Source: JALYSX01 sp036510515
GTDB lineage: Bacteria; Vulcanimicrobiota; Vulcanimicrobiia; Vulcanimicrobiales; Vulcanimicrobiaceae
Reading direction: 5' to 3'
Length of the DNA stretch: 57,815 nucleotides
Assembly (NCBI GenBank): GCA_036510515.1
Contig: DATCDS010000115.1
Coordinates: forward strand, 1 to 57,815
In this document: positions 41,089-50,090 of the stretch, piece after piece
Numbering within the stretch: the first letter of the stretch is position 1
How the letters are laid out: every line of letters starts with the position of its first letter
The notes under the pieces: generated by a model
What the model was told of the DNA's origin: nothing
Seen by the model: the letters and a program-made list of their open reading frames with translations, nothing else
Databases searched by the model: none
Position numbers and translations under genes: made by a program

Positions 41089-43467
41089 TTGCTGCATCGA
41101 CGCCGTCGCTTTGCGGTGGCCTTCGCAGCGTGCGTACTTGCAGCGGCCGTTTGTCCGGCGGTATCGCGAGCCGACCCGGCACGCGTTACCATTCACGTGA
41201 CCGATGCTCGGACGGGCAACGCTCTCGCGCTTGCCGTTGCGCTGCTCAACGGCCCGGCTACCCTCAGGGGTTCGAGTGATCAGGTCGGGACCGTCGGCTT
41301 TGGGGGCGTGCTCCCCGGGACGTACTCGCTCACGATCTCCGAAGGTGGATACCTTTCGAGTGTGACCCAAGTCGTCATCGCCGCAGGTCAGACGATCGAC
41401 ATCAAGGTTGCGCTGGGGCTACTACCCCTCAACGTGATAGCGCGCGTCTCGAACTCCCGCGAACCATCGGCGAGCGCCGTTGGACTGTCGATGAACTCCC
41501 CGTACACGAGCGCCTTCGATACGTTGCTCGATGCGGTCGGCACGTTGCCCGGCGCAAACTACATGAACGGCCCTCCATCTCGCTTCACGCTCGATGGCCG
41601 CGGGGCCGCGCAGGCCGGTCTCGATCTCGACGGAATTCCACTGGGCCCCGGCGGCTCCAGCGCGTTAAACGGGCTTGACGACAACGTCTTTTCCGGTGTG
41701 TCGCTCGATCACGGTTTCGACGGTGGAAACAGTGGGGGCGCGCTGGATTTTTCCGCTCCCGATCCAACGATCAACTGGATCGGCACGCTGTGGAGCGGCG
41801 TGGGGTCTCGCGGCCGAAACACCGAGGAAATCAGCGAACGAGGATCGCTTGGACGCTTGGGGATCGCAGCCGTCGTGGGATCGCGCCAAGACTACGACGA
41901 GCACAGCGGCGAGACGTCCCTGGACTCCAGCGGTACGACCTATTCCCGCGCGTTCGCTTTGGCGCAGACGACGGCGGTGACGCGGCTGCGATACCCGACC
42001 AGCTTGTTCAACACGCTGACATTCACGAACGTTCAAAGTAACGGTTCCTATGCGCCGTCGTGCAACGTCCGCTTCGGCAGCGTTCCGTGCGGCTACGGTC
42101 CCGGGAACCTGGTAGCAAGCACGGCGTCTTCAACGCGGCTAAACGACGCCGGCGCGATAGGTCGCTTTACGCTGTCCGGTACGCTCTTTTCGAATGTCGG
42201 CTCGACCGATACCGACCTTTCGAACCGCACCGTCGCAGGCAGCGCGTTCCCGTTTCAAGACTTGAACCGGTATCGGCAAGCCGGATATCAAATCAAGAGC
42301 GACTGGAGCGCTCCATCGGGAAATGACGGCTTGGAAGCATCGGTCATGTCGTACACGACGACCGTTCAGGAGCGCCAATCGGCCCTGCAGCCGTTTTCCT
42401 TCGGATCGAACTCCTACTTCGAAGCGATCGTCTCCGCCAGCCAGCACGGTTCGAAACGACTCTCGACGAGATTCGACGAATTTATCGGGTCGCAGCGATT
42501 TGAAGGCACGACGGCATCTACGTACGCGGGCGCTGCCGTGACCCAGCGGTTCGAGAACGCCTCGGTGTTTGAAGTTCGGGGAGTGCTTGGGGAGTCGGCA
42601 TTCGGCTTGCCGCCCGGCGCGGGCATAACGTCGCCGGACTCGTTGCTCTACGATTGCGACGGCGGCTATGCCTTCGGAGTTGCGTCGAGCGGCCTGGGTG
42701 GTCCAAAACCATCGTCGTCACAAGTATCGGCGACGTGGTCTGCGCCCCCGGGGGCGCAGGACTTTTCTGCGCATGTCTACGTCGAGCGCGATCAAAGCAT
42801 TCCACTTTTGGCGACCGTCGCGGGCTCGTCTCTGTCGCCTGCAGTCTTCCCCGCCGGCTATTTTGCGGAAGTCAATGCGTTGGCAGCATCGTCCGACATC
42901 TGCGGACGACCGACATCGTTCTCGCCGGCCAGCACGATTTACACGTTTGGGGTCACTGGCGACCTGTTGCTGCGCGGCGTATGGCTGAGCGATCTCGTAC
43001 ACTTCAAAAACCACGCCGCTCTCTATGTCTACGCGGGCGTGCAAGGCGCGCGCGTCCTGACCGAAGATGCGGCCGGGGCGACGCCCTACTCGACGCTGCG
43101 GGTCGGAGCGCAGTTGCCCGGCGTTCCGCTCTATTCGGGCGCGGCGCAATTCTCTGCGAATCTGACGCCCAATTCGACGCTCGTCGCCGGCTTCCACGCG
43201 GTGTCGGGGAATAACGCCAACAACCTTCCGGGCTTCGTCACCGCCGACGCGAACGTTTCGTATCGGCTGGCACGCGGCATCCTGCAATTCTCCGCGCAGA
43301 ACATCTTTGGAACGTATTCCGATCCGTTTCCGCCGTTCTCCCTAGGCGTGCGGCAAGATGCTACCAATGGTGTCGCGCTTCCGGCGCTGCCACACCCGCT
43401 CTCGGGGCAAACTTCGGTCTCTACTATTTCGTGGGGTTTGGCCCACCAAACGCCACGACGCAGGTAA
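41089..43467 (+). CDS. TonB-dependent receptor-like protein, C-terminus probably lost by frameshift
   Basis: 792 residues from TTG 41,089: signal peptide (about 1-28), carboxypeptidase-regulatory-like domain (VTIHVTDARTGNALALAVAL..., about 32-110), a plug-like region (DTLLDAVGTLPGANYMNG, FTLDGRGAAQAGLDLDGIPLG) and a barrel. Near 43,400 the predicted strand ends become unlike a barrel (SGQTSVSTISWGLAHQT). The -1 frame supplies a proper terminal strand (ANFGLYYFVGFGP) that leads directly into the next ORF. One missing G in the GGGG run at 43,404-43,407 explains this. The intact gene would reach 44,354. Confidence 0.82.
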   Translation: MLHRRRRFAVAFAACVLAAAVCPAVSRADPARVTIHVTDARTGNALALAVALLNGPATLRGSSDQVGTVGFGGVLPGTYSLTISEGGYLSSVTQVVIAAGQTIDIKVALGLLPLNVIARVSNSREPSASAVGLSMNSPYTSAFDTLLDAVGTLPGANYMNGPPSRFTLDGRGAAQAGLDLDGIPLGPGGSSALNGLDDNVFSGVSLDHGFDGGNSGGALDFSAPDPTINWIGTLWSGVGSRGRNTEEISERGSLGRLGIAAVVGSRQDYDEHSGETSLDSSGTTYSRAFALAQTTAVTRLRYPTSLFNTLTFTNVQSNGSYAPSCNVRFGSVPCGYGPGNLVASTASSTRLNDAGAIGRFTLSGTLFSNVGSTDTDLSNRTVAGSAFPFQDLNRYRQAGYQIKSDWSAPSGNDGLEASVMSYTTTVQERQSALQPFSFGSNSYFEAIVSASQHGSKRLSTRFDEFIGSQRFEGTTASTYAGAAVTQRFENASVFEVRGVLGESAFGLPPGAGITSPDSLLYDCDGGYAFGVASSGLGGPKPSSSQVSATWSAPPGAQDFSAHVYVERDQSIPLLATVAGSSLSPAVFPAGYFAEVNALAASSDICGRPTSFSPASTIYTFGVTGDLLLRGVWLSDLVHFKNHAALYVYAGVQGARVLTEDAAGATPYSTLRVGAQLPGVPLYSGAAQFSANLTPNSTLVAGFHAVSGNNANNLPGFVTADANVSYRLARGILQFSAQNIFGTYSDPFPPFSLGVRQDATNGVALPALPHPLSGQTSVSTISWGLAHQTPRRR

Positions 43468-44354
43468 CGACAACAACGACGACGACCGCTACTGCGGCCC
43501 AAACGCAAATCACAGCGCGCTTACTTCCCACGGTCATCCCGAACGTTCCCTACGCCGCCGACCGCTCTGAAGCGAGTTGCAAACCCGAGCTGGTGTCGCT
43601 GGCGAGCGCCGAACTCTTACGGCTCAAGAGCTACGTGGCCGGCATTGCATCTATCCGCCAACGGCAGGGAACGTATCCGAAAGAATACGCGTCGTTTGCC
43701 ATAACACCAACCGTTCAATTGTCCTACCTCGCCGCCGGGACATCGTTCGTACTGGTGCTCGGCGACCTCGCGAAGGCTTCTCCCGCCGACGCTCCCGCCA
43801 TTCAAGCGCTCCTTGGCTGCGGCGGCATCTACTTCGCGCTCACAAGCGACTATCGCGATCGGGGCATCTACGTCGATCCGACCGCAGAGCCGGGCAGCAC
43901 CGAGGTCCTCTTTTCCCCGTCGGTCGGCTTCTATGTGGTCAGCTACGTCGCAACGGGATCGCGCGCGCTCCAGCCGATTCCCACCGTTCCGCCGACCGCT
44001 CCATTCGCTCTTCGCGGATCGTCGCAGTGCGCTGCGGAAACGCGCGCCGGCGCGCCGCCGTTGCTGGCCAGCCTCCAGCAGTTCGTCGTTCAGCTCGATA
44101 GCGGCGCGACAGCGCCGCCGCAACCGCAGGGATGGACGGTGACGATACATCGATCGCCCGCGGACTATTGGCTCTCGCTCGTTCCCGATTCCGACGACTT
44201 GCTGCGAGCGGTATACGATTGTGCCTATGTGACCTATCTCAACGATCGCGCCGCCCAATCCATTCTCGGTGACGCATCGCAACAGCCCGTTCTCGGATTC
44301 TCGCCGAAGGTAGGCCTTTTCGTCCGCAACAAAGCACTCTTCTCGGTCCTCTGA
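43431..44354 (+). CDS. C-terminal extension of the receptor (unknown domain), separated by frameshift
   Basis: 307 codons from GTG 43,431, but the frame is open upstream through the last barrel strand, so this is probably the C-terminal third of the receptor at 41,089 and not an independent gene. After VGFGPPNATTQ comes a run of seven Thr, then a soluble domain with several Cys (SCKPELVS, LLGCGGIYF, SSQCAAET, VYDCAYVTY) and no signal peptide of its own. I do not recognise this domain. Exposed beyond the barrel, it would lie in the periplasm or at the surface. Confidence 0.65.
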   Translation: MGFGPPNATTQVTTTTTTTATAAQTQITARLLPTVIPNVPYAADRSEASCKPELVSLASAELLRLKSYVAGIASIRQRQGTYPKEYASFAITPTVQLSYLAAGTSFVLVLGDLAKASPADAPAIQALLGCGGIYFALTSDYRDRGIYVDPTAEPGSTEVLFSPSVGFYVVSYVATGSRALQPIPTVPPTAPFALRGSSQCAAETRAGAPPLLASLQQFVVQLDSGATAPPQPQGWTVTIHRSPADYWLSLVPDSDDLLRAVYDCAYVTYLNDRAAQSILGDASQQPVLGFSPKVGLFVRNKALFSVL

Positions 44355-44414
44355 TCCGCCCGAAGCGGCCATGTTGATGTCCGAAAACGGCTAAGATAAG
44401 CGTCGTTTTGGGCG

Positions 44415-44420
44415 TATACT
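44415..44420 (+). promoter_or_regulatory. -10 box (TATACT) six bases before the Ada-AlkA start
   Basis: TATACT is followed by AAGCCC and then ATG 44,427, the same spacing as at 6,938-6,931 on the other strand. Transcription would begin at the start codon, and no Shine-Dalgarno is present, so the mRNA is probably leaderless. Confidence 0.6.
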
Positions 44421-44426
44421 AAGCCC

Positions 44427-45860
44427 ATGATCTTGGATCCACGGGCGTGCCATCGTGCGCTTCGGGCGCGGGATGCTCGGTTCGACGGTCGGTTCTTTGT
44501 GGGGGTTTCCTCGACGAAGATCTACTGCCGTTCGATCTGTCCCGCCAAGACGCCCAACGCGGAAAACTGCACGTTCTTTCCTAACGCCGCTGCAGCCGAA
44601 GCCCAAGGGTATCGGCCGTGTCTACGCTGTCGGCCGGAACTCGCGCCCGGCAACGCCTCGATGGACGCGGGCCGCAGGCTCGCCCAGGCAGCGGCAAGCG
44701 CGATGGAAGACGACGCCTTCGAAGACGAGTCGCTCGATGCGATCGCGATACGTTTGGGCGTCACCGCGCGACACTTGCGGCGCGTCTTTGCCGAGGAGTT
44801 CGGCGTTTCGCCGATCGCCTACGCTCAGACGCACCGTTTGTTGTTGGCTAAGCGGCTGCTCACCGATACGCGGATGACGGCCACCGCTATCGCCTTTGCC
44901 AGCGGGTTCAAGAGCTTGCGGCGTTTCAGCGCGCTCTTCAAAGAGCGCTATCGTTTGCGTCCGCTGGATCTGCGCAAGCGCCGCGTCGCAACCGACGACG
45001 ACGATGCGTTGACGCTCAAACTGAGCTTTCGGCCGCCCTACGATTGGGATGCGCTCGTCGGCTTTTTGGGCGCGCGCAGCATCGCGGGCGTCGAAGATGT
45101 GGCGGGCGGCGTCTATCGCCGAACCGTGCGGCTGCAGCGCGGCGGGCGCTGGCATGCAGGCTGGATCGAGGTCGAGCCGATCCCCAAGAAATTCGCGCTG
45201 AAGGTGCGCGCCTCCGGATCGCTAGCGGGCGTGTTGCCGCCGCTGTTGGGACGCGTCAAACATCTCATGGATCTTTCCGCGAATCCCGGCGAGATCGCGG
45301 GCGTGCTGGGCGACCTAGCAAAGTCGCGGCCGGGATTGCGCTTGCCCGGAGCGTTCGACGGATTCGAAGTCGCCGTTCGCGCGGTCTTAGGCCAGCAGAT
45401 CTCGGTGGTTGCGGCGCGCACGCTGGCCGGGCGTTTTGCGGCCGCGTTCGGAACGCCGATCGAGACGCCGTTCGCGTCGTTGAACGTGCTCTTCCCAACG
45501 GCCGGCGACATTGCCGTGCGCAGCGTTGACCAAGTCGCGAGCTTGGGGATCGTCGGATCGCGCGCGCGTACGATTATCGCGCTGGCCGATGCGGTCGCGA
45601 GCGGTTCGCTCGCGCTGGCTCCCGGCGCGGACGTCGCGGCCACGCTCGACGCGTTGCGCGCCCTTCCCGGCGTGGGCGAATGGACTGCGCAGTACATTGC
45701 GATGCGAGCGATGGCCTGGCCCGACGCCTTTCCGCATACCGATCTCGGCATCATCAAAGCGCTGCCGAACGTCGCGAAAAAAGAGATTCTGGCGGCGGGA
45801 GAAGCGTGGCGGCCGTGGCGCTCGTATGCAACCATGCACTTGTGGCAATCGCTAACGTAG
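44427..45860 (+). CDS. Ada-AlkA fusion: methylphosphotriester sensor, AraC-type HTH and 3-methyladenine DNA glycosylase
   Basis: 477 residues. The N-terminal Ada zinc domain has Cys34, Cys38, Cys65 and Cys68 (YCRSICPAKTP, GYRPCLRCRPE). An AraC-like helix-turn-helix spans about 85-180 (LDAIAIRLGVTARHLRRVFAEEFG). The C-terminal AlkA domain has the helix-hairpin-helix LPGVGEWTAQYIAMRA near 415 and the catalytic Asp in PHTDLG near 438. It would sense methylated DNA, activate adaptive-response genes and excise alkylated bases. It is followed 7 bp later by an O6-methylguanine methyltransferase gene, forming an alkylation-repair operon. Such fusions are known as AlkA/AdaA proteins. Confidence 0.93.
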   Translation: MILDPRACHRALRARDARFDGRFFVGVSSTKIYCRSICPAKTPNAENCTFFPNAAAAEAQGYRPCLRCRPELAPGNASMDAGRRLAQAAASAMEDDAFEDESLDAIAIRLGVTARHLRRVFAEEFGVSPIAYAQTHRLLLAKRLLTDTRMTATAIAFASGFKSLRRFSALFKERYRLRPLDLRKRRVATDDDDALTLKLSFRPPYDWDALVGFLGARSIAGVEDVAGGVYRRTVRLQRGGRWHAGWIEVEPIPKKFALKVRASGSLAGVLPPLLGRVKHLMDLSANPGEIAGVLGDLAKSRPGLRLPGAFDGFEVAVRAVLGQQISVVAARTLAGRFAAAFGTPIETPFASLNVLFPTAGDIAVRSVDQVASLGIVGSRARTIIALADAVASGSLALAPGADVAATLDALRALPGVGEWTAQYIAMRAMAWPDAFPHTDLGIIKALPNVAKKEILAAGEAWRPWRSYATMHLWQSLT

Positions 45861-45867
45861 GGGAATC

Positions 45868-46359
45868 ATGCACTACTATCGTTACTATCTCAGCCCGCTC
45901 GGTCAAATGCTGATCGTCGCAAACGACGACGGCGTCAGCGGACTCTACTTCGTGGATCAAAAGTACTATCGCGACGTTCGAGCCGACTGGCGCGAAGATG
46001 CGGCGCAAGAACACGTGGCGCGGTGCGCGCGCGAACTCGACGAGTACTACGCCGGCGCGCGCACCGAGTTCGGTTTTGCGATGGCGCCCGAGGGCACCGC
46101 GTTTCAGCGCGCCGTTTGGAAGGCGATCTCGTCGGTGCCGTACGGCGAAACGATTAGCTACGCGCAGTTAGCCCGCCGCGCGGGCGGCGGTGCGAATCCG
46201 CGGGCGGCGGCCACGGCGACCGGGCGCAATCCGATTTCGATCGCGGTCCCGTGCCATCGTATCGTCGGTTCGAACGGAAGCCTGACCGGCTACGCCGGCG
46301 GCCTGGACAAAAAGCGAGCGCTGCTCGCGCTAGAATCGCGCGAGCCGTCGCTGTTGTAA
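45868..46359 (+). CDS. ogt: Methylated-DNA-protein-cysteine S-methyltransferase
   Basis: 163 residues with the suicidal active site PCHR at 128-131 (Cys129), the helix-turn-helix segment GTAFQRAVWKAISSVPYGET and SYAQLARRAGG. It transfers the methyl group from O6-methylguanine to its cysteine in a single turnover. It sits directly downstream of the Ada-AlkA fusion, which supplies the sensor and activator functions, so together they make a split Ada response. The start is ATG 45,868, 7 bp after the previous stop. Confidence 0.95.
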   Translation: MHYYRYYLSPLGQMLIVANDDGVSGLYFVDQKYYRDVRADWREDAAQEHVARCARELDEYYAGARTEFGFAMAPEGTAFQRAVWKAISSVPYGETISYAQLARRAGGGANPRAAATATGRNPISIAVPCHRIVGSNGSLTGYAGGLDKKRALLALESREPSLL

Positions 46360-46376
46360 CTCGACGCGAAGCGGGT

Positions 46377-46823
46377 TTAGGGCTGTTCGGGACATCCCGG
46401 CGTTCTCGCCGTTTCGCCCTTGGTCAGACGCAAGAGGAGCCGTTTGGTGTTGGGTCCCACGAAGATGCCGCTCCAGATCAGAGGGGACGTCTTGCTGAGG
46501 TTGCGAGCCGCATGCTCGACGCCTGTGGGGATCATGACGGTCTTTCCGACCGCGAGCGCGATCGACGGGCGTCCATCAAGCTCAAGAGCGCCGCGACCGC
46601 TCGTGATCGTAATGTATTCGACGGCGTCGTGCTTGTGCCAGTTGCCCGTCCGGCCTGGATCGATCGTCATGATGACGCCGGAGACCGCGTGCGTCGGGTC
46701 GCCCGGAATCCCGGTCTTCGGGTAGCTGTAGGAGCACGTCCCCGGGGGCGTTGCGTTTTTCGCACCGACCGGCGAGCCCAATAGCGCGGCGGCCGCCGCC
46801 GTTAGGAGAAGAGGTTTGATCAT
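46377..46823 (-). CDS. Exported cupin-domain protein
   Basis: 148 residues: signal peptide (LLLTAAAAALLGSPVGA), then a single cupin barrel with metal-site motifs WHKHDAVEYITITSG (His, His, Glu) near 62-76 and PTGVEHAARN near 98. It probably binds a small ligand or metal in the periplasm. It lies 21 bp downstream of a solute-binding-protein gene on the same strand, suggesting a two-gene operon. The enzymatic role is unknown. Confidence 0.82.
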   Translation of the reverse strand: MIKPLLLTAAAAALLGSPVGAKNATPPGTCSYSYPKTGIPGDPTHAVSGVIMTIDPGRTGNWHKHDAVEYITITSGRGALELDGRPSIALAVGKTVMIPTGVEHAARNLSKTSPLIWSGIFVGPNTKRLLLRLTKGETARTPGCPEQP

Positions 46824-46844
46824 TGACGCGGTTCCTTACCGGCC

Positions 46845-47630
46845 TTAGTGCGACGCTTTGTATTGCGCGAGCGCGGCGGCGAAGAGGCGCTTCACGGTGC
46901 CGTCGGCGATCATGCGTTTGACGTCCTTGGAAAACGTCGGGGTCAAGCGCGCCTCGCAGGCCGAATGCTTTCCAAAAGCGATGAAAAGTCCCTCGGTAAC
47001 GAAGTTTGGTTCGACGATACGAATCGATTTGGGCGCGCCCGTGACGGCCGCATAATAGCCGATCAACCCGTAGTCGGCGCTCTTGTCGGCGACGGCTTGA
47101 TAAACGCCGGAAAAACCGGAGACGCGTTGGATGGTGAGACGCGCTTTCATGAATGCGTCGAACGTGTCGCCGTACGCCTCGCCGTGACTTGCGGCGCCCT
47201 TCTTGCCGATCAGGCTGTTCCAGCCCGTATACGAAAAGGGCTCTCCAACGCGCGCGAGGACCGCCGACGGATCCGGGGCGATCGCCGGTTGGACGTAGTC
47301 GAAGAACTCCATGCGCTTGGGCGTGCGGTACAGTCCGACGATCGCATCGGCCTTGCCGCTCTTGACGGCGCTTTGCGCCGCCGCCCAGCTGCCTTCGTCG
47401 GTGATGACCAGCGGAACGTCGGCATCTTTGGCGAGTTGCCGCACGACCTCGATGCCGGCCCCGCGCAGGGTGCCGCCGTGGGCCCACGCGACCGGTGGAT
47501 AATCCGGATGCGCGGTGAGTACCAAGCGAGTACAGCGCGCGGGCGCTGCCGCTGCCGGCGCGAGCGTCGGGCTTGAAACGACTGAACAAAAAGCCAGGGC
47601 ACAAAAGAATGCGGTACGTCGTAACGGCAA
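46845..47630 (-). CDS. Periplasmic amino-acid-type solute-binding protein (SBP_bac_3-like)
   Basis: 261 residues from TTG 47,630 (AGAGGA Shine-Dalgarno at good spacing). Signal peptide, then a two-lobe binding fold: LVLTAHPDYPPVAWAHGGTL, GAGIEVVRQLAKDADV, VKSGKADAIVGLYRTPKRMEFFDYVQP. No permease or ATPase gene lies beside it, so it may act as an orphan sensor or feed a distant transporter. The adjacent exported cupin probably shares its transcript. Confidence 0.85.
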   Translation of the reverse strand: MPLRRTAFFCALAFCSVVSSPTLAPAAAAPARCTRLVLTAHPDYPPVAWAHGGTLRGAGIEVVRQLAKDADVPLVITDEGSWAAAQSAVKSGKADAIVGLYRTPKRMEFFDYVQPAIAPDPSAVLARVGEPFSYTGWNSLIGKKGAASHGEAYGDTFDAFMKARLTIQRVSGFSGVYQAVADKSADYGLIGYYAAVTGAPKSIRIVEPNFVTEGLFIAFGKHSACEARLTPTFSKDVKRMIADGTVKRLFAAALAQYKASH

Positions 47631-47801
47631 GATCGTTCCTCTCAGGCGGGTTGGGAACCCGCGGATGCGGCGTTCGCACGCGACGCAACGCCTTGCGCTA
47701 ACCGTTGTGCGAGCTCCTGCGCGCCCACCCCCGGAATCCGGCCATCAGGCTGTCACGATGACGCAGCCAGGGGCGGGGTTCGGTGCGACGAAGCGCGGCG
47801 T

Positions 47802-48284
47802 ATGAAGATCGTTAATACGCGGGAGATTGCGGAGCTGTCGTGGACTTCGCCCAAGGGGACATTTTCGGGATCGGGCGTTCAGGTCTCCGAAGCGTTGGGA
47901 CGCGAGCCGCAGTCGACCGACGCGCGTAAGCGGCATCCTTTTGATGTAGAGATCGCGCGGATCCCGCCGGGGAAGCGGCCGTATCCCTATCATTCGCACA
48001 GCGCGCAGTGGGAGTTCTACCACGTCATTTCGGGCAACGGCGCGATCCGGCACGAGGGCGGCACCACCGCCGTACGGCCCGGCGATGCGTTTCTGTTCGA
48101 GCCAGGCCAGGCGCATCAGCTGATCAACGACGGCGACGAAGACCTCGTCGTCTACGTCGTCGCGGACAATCCCAGCGGCGAATCTTGTCACTATCCCGAC
48201 AGCGGAAAGTGGCTCGTTCGGTCGCCGGAACGCCGGATGATGCGCGCCGAGCACTTGGACTACTTCGACGGGGAGGAGGAGTAG
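47802..48284 (+). CDS. Cupin-domain protein, cytoplasmic
   Basis: 160 residues without signal peptide. Cupin motifs: PYHSHSAQWEFYHVISGNG near 68-86 and PGDAFLFEPGQAHQLIND near 98-115, giving the usual His/Glu/His metal site. A role in sugar-phosphate isomerisation or ligand sensing is possible, but nothing in the context decides it. It is divergent from the solute-binding-protein gene and 55 bp upstream of a TlpA-like gene. Confidence 0.82.
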   Translation: MKIVNTREIAELSWTSPKGTFSGSGVQVSEALGREPQSTDARKRHPFDVEIARIPPGKRPYPYHSHSAQWEFYHVISGNGAIRHEGGTTAVRPGDAFLFEPGQAHQLINDGDEDLVVYVVADNPSGESCHYPDSGKWLVRSPERRMMRAEHLDYFDGEEE

Positions 48285-48339
48285 GGTCGCTCGATAGCGC
48301 GCCGAAACTCCGAGCGGACCCACCGCTTAGGAGTGCTCC

Positions 48340-49989
48340 ATGGCGTCTCGCCCGATCGTTCGCCTTCTTACCCTCGTCGTCGCTTCGGCGATGCTCGCCG
48401 TGCCGTTGCGGTCTTCGGCCGCATTGCCCAATTCGCTGAGTGCTCCGGTGGGCTCGGTCCCGCCGACGATCGTCGGCCAATCGCTCGACGGAAAGACCAT
48501 CCGGACGTCCGACTTTGCCGGCAAGGTGCTGGTGCTGAACTTTTGGGCGACGTGGTGTCCGCCGTGCCGCGCCGAAACGGCCGATGTGATTCGCGGTTAC
48601 GTCGCGCTGCACGGCGCCAAGGTGGCCTTCTTGGGCGTCGATACGACCGAGAACGCCGCGGTCGTGAAGACCTTCGTCTCGATCAAGGGCGTCCCGTACC
48701 CGACGATCGTTACGTCGCCTCGTGCGATCAATGCCTTTGGCATCGAGGCACTGCCGACGACGGTCGTGCTGGACGCCAAGGGCGTCGTGCGCGCCCGCTG
48801 GATCGGCGGGATCGAGACGTCGCGCTTGCGTGCCTACGTCGCCGACGCAAGTCAAGGGCGCAACGCTACCTACGTGACCGCCGAGCAGCGCAAGATCGAC
48901 TCGATGCTGGCGCTCGCGCAGTTTTCATTTACGGGGTCGCCTTCGAAGGTCGCAGCGGCGATCGCGCACGCCAGCGCACGCGTTGCTGCCGTTGCCGCCT
49001 ACACGGCCAGACTCAATGCTGCGAGCACGCCGCGTTACGACTACGAGCGCACCGAACGCGAGACCGGCGCGCTGGAACTGGCTTCGGCAACGGCCGTCGA
49101 TCGTGCCGCAAAAACGCCCGCGCAGAAGGTGAAGGCCGCGCTGCTGCTCGCGAGCGCTTACGGCGATCTGAATCGCTGGTCCGATGTGGCCAACGTCTAT
49201 CGCGGCGTGCTCGCGACCCATCCGCACGACGTGAAGTTTACGGCCTTATTGGCCAACGCGTACTATCGTCTGCACGATTACACGTCGCAAGCTGCCACGG
49301 CCAACACCTTGACGACGCTCTCGCCTAACGATTCCGATGCGTGGGACAGCTTGGGGCTGGCCTACGAGCGTGCCGGAAAATTCGCCCAAGCCGCTCCGGC
49401 CTACGAGCGGGCGGTGCGCCTCATGATCGCTTCGAACGGCTCGCGCGCGGACAAGCTCGGTCTGGGCCCATTGTATGTAGCCGATGAATCGCTGAATCTT
49501 GCCGATGTCTACGTCGCACTGGGCGATGCAAAGAATGCCAAACGCGTTTTCGCGCAATCCGCGTACTACGCGAGTTTGATTCCCAAGGGCAGTCCGTATG
49601 CGACCTTTTCCACGCGCGTCGCGGAGCGTACGCTCGAAGGAATGACCGCCGTCGCGGTCGTGCGCTCCAACGGAACGAACGTCAGCCTAACGAAGTGGAC
49701 CGGCCCCGATCTGCCCGGCAGCGTCGCCAGCACGCTCAAGTATCGCTTGGTCGTCGTAGCGCCGGCCAACCGCCCGGTAACGCTGTCGGCCAAAGGTTTA
49801 CGTAACGGATGGATCGGATCGTTCTGCTCGGATCGCTTGTGCTCTCCCAACCGCGTCTCGTTCGTCGAGCCCCCCACCGGCGTAAAAACGTACGAATTTC
49901 AACTGATTCCCCCCAGACGGGGAGCGGCGCCGGGGAAGGTCTACGTGGGCGCGCAAGGCGCGAACTGGGTCGCCGTACCGGCCTCTTGA
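48340..49989 (+). CDS. Exported TlpA-like thioredoxin fused to TPR repeats
   Basis: 549 residues: signal peptide (about 1-28), thioredoxin/TlpA domain at about 38-165 with WCPPC (Cys73, Cys76) and a later cis-Pro region EALPTTVVLD. Helical TPR-like repeats follow at about 235-400 (AALLLASAYGDLNRWSDVANVYRGV, DAWDSLGLAYERAGKFAQAAPAYERAV). The C-terminal beta domain contains a Cys pair (FCSDRLC). It probably reduces or isomerises disulfides in the periplasm while the TPR part holds a partner. AGGAG supports the start. Confidence 0.85.
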   Translation: MASRPIVRLLTLVVASAMLAVPLRSSAALPNSLSAPVGSVPPTIVGQSLDGKTIRTSDFAGKVLVLNFWATWCPPCRAETADVIRGYVALHGAKVAFLGVDTTENAAVVKTFVSIKGVPYPTIVTSPRAINAFGIEALPTTVVLDAKGVVRARWIGGIETSRLRAYVADASQGRNATYVTAEQRKIDSMLALAQFSFTGSPSKVAAAIAHASARVAAVAAYTARLNAASTPRYDYERTERETGALELASATAVDRAAKTPAQKVKAALLLASAYGDLNRWSDVANVYRGVLATHPHDVKFTALLANAYYRLHDYTSQAATANTLTTLSPNDSDAWDSLGLAYERAGKFAQAAPAYERAVRLMIASNGSRADKLGLGPLYVADESLNLADVYVALGDAKNAKRVFAQSAYYASLIPKGSPYATFSTRVAERTLEGMTAVAVVRSNGTNVSLTKWTGPDLPGSVASTLKYRLVVVAPANRPVTLSAKGLRNGWIGSFCSDRLCSPNRVSFVEPPTGVKTYEFQLIPPRRGAAPGKVYVGAQGANWVAVPAS

Positions 49990-50090
49990 CCAAGCGAGGC
50001 CACGCTATCGTTCCTCTAAAGTGACGCTCGTCATCTGTCGATGAGGTGGTACGACCAGCAATGGCCTTAGCTTCCTCAAGGAGGTCTTAC

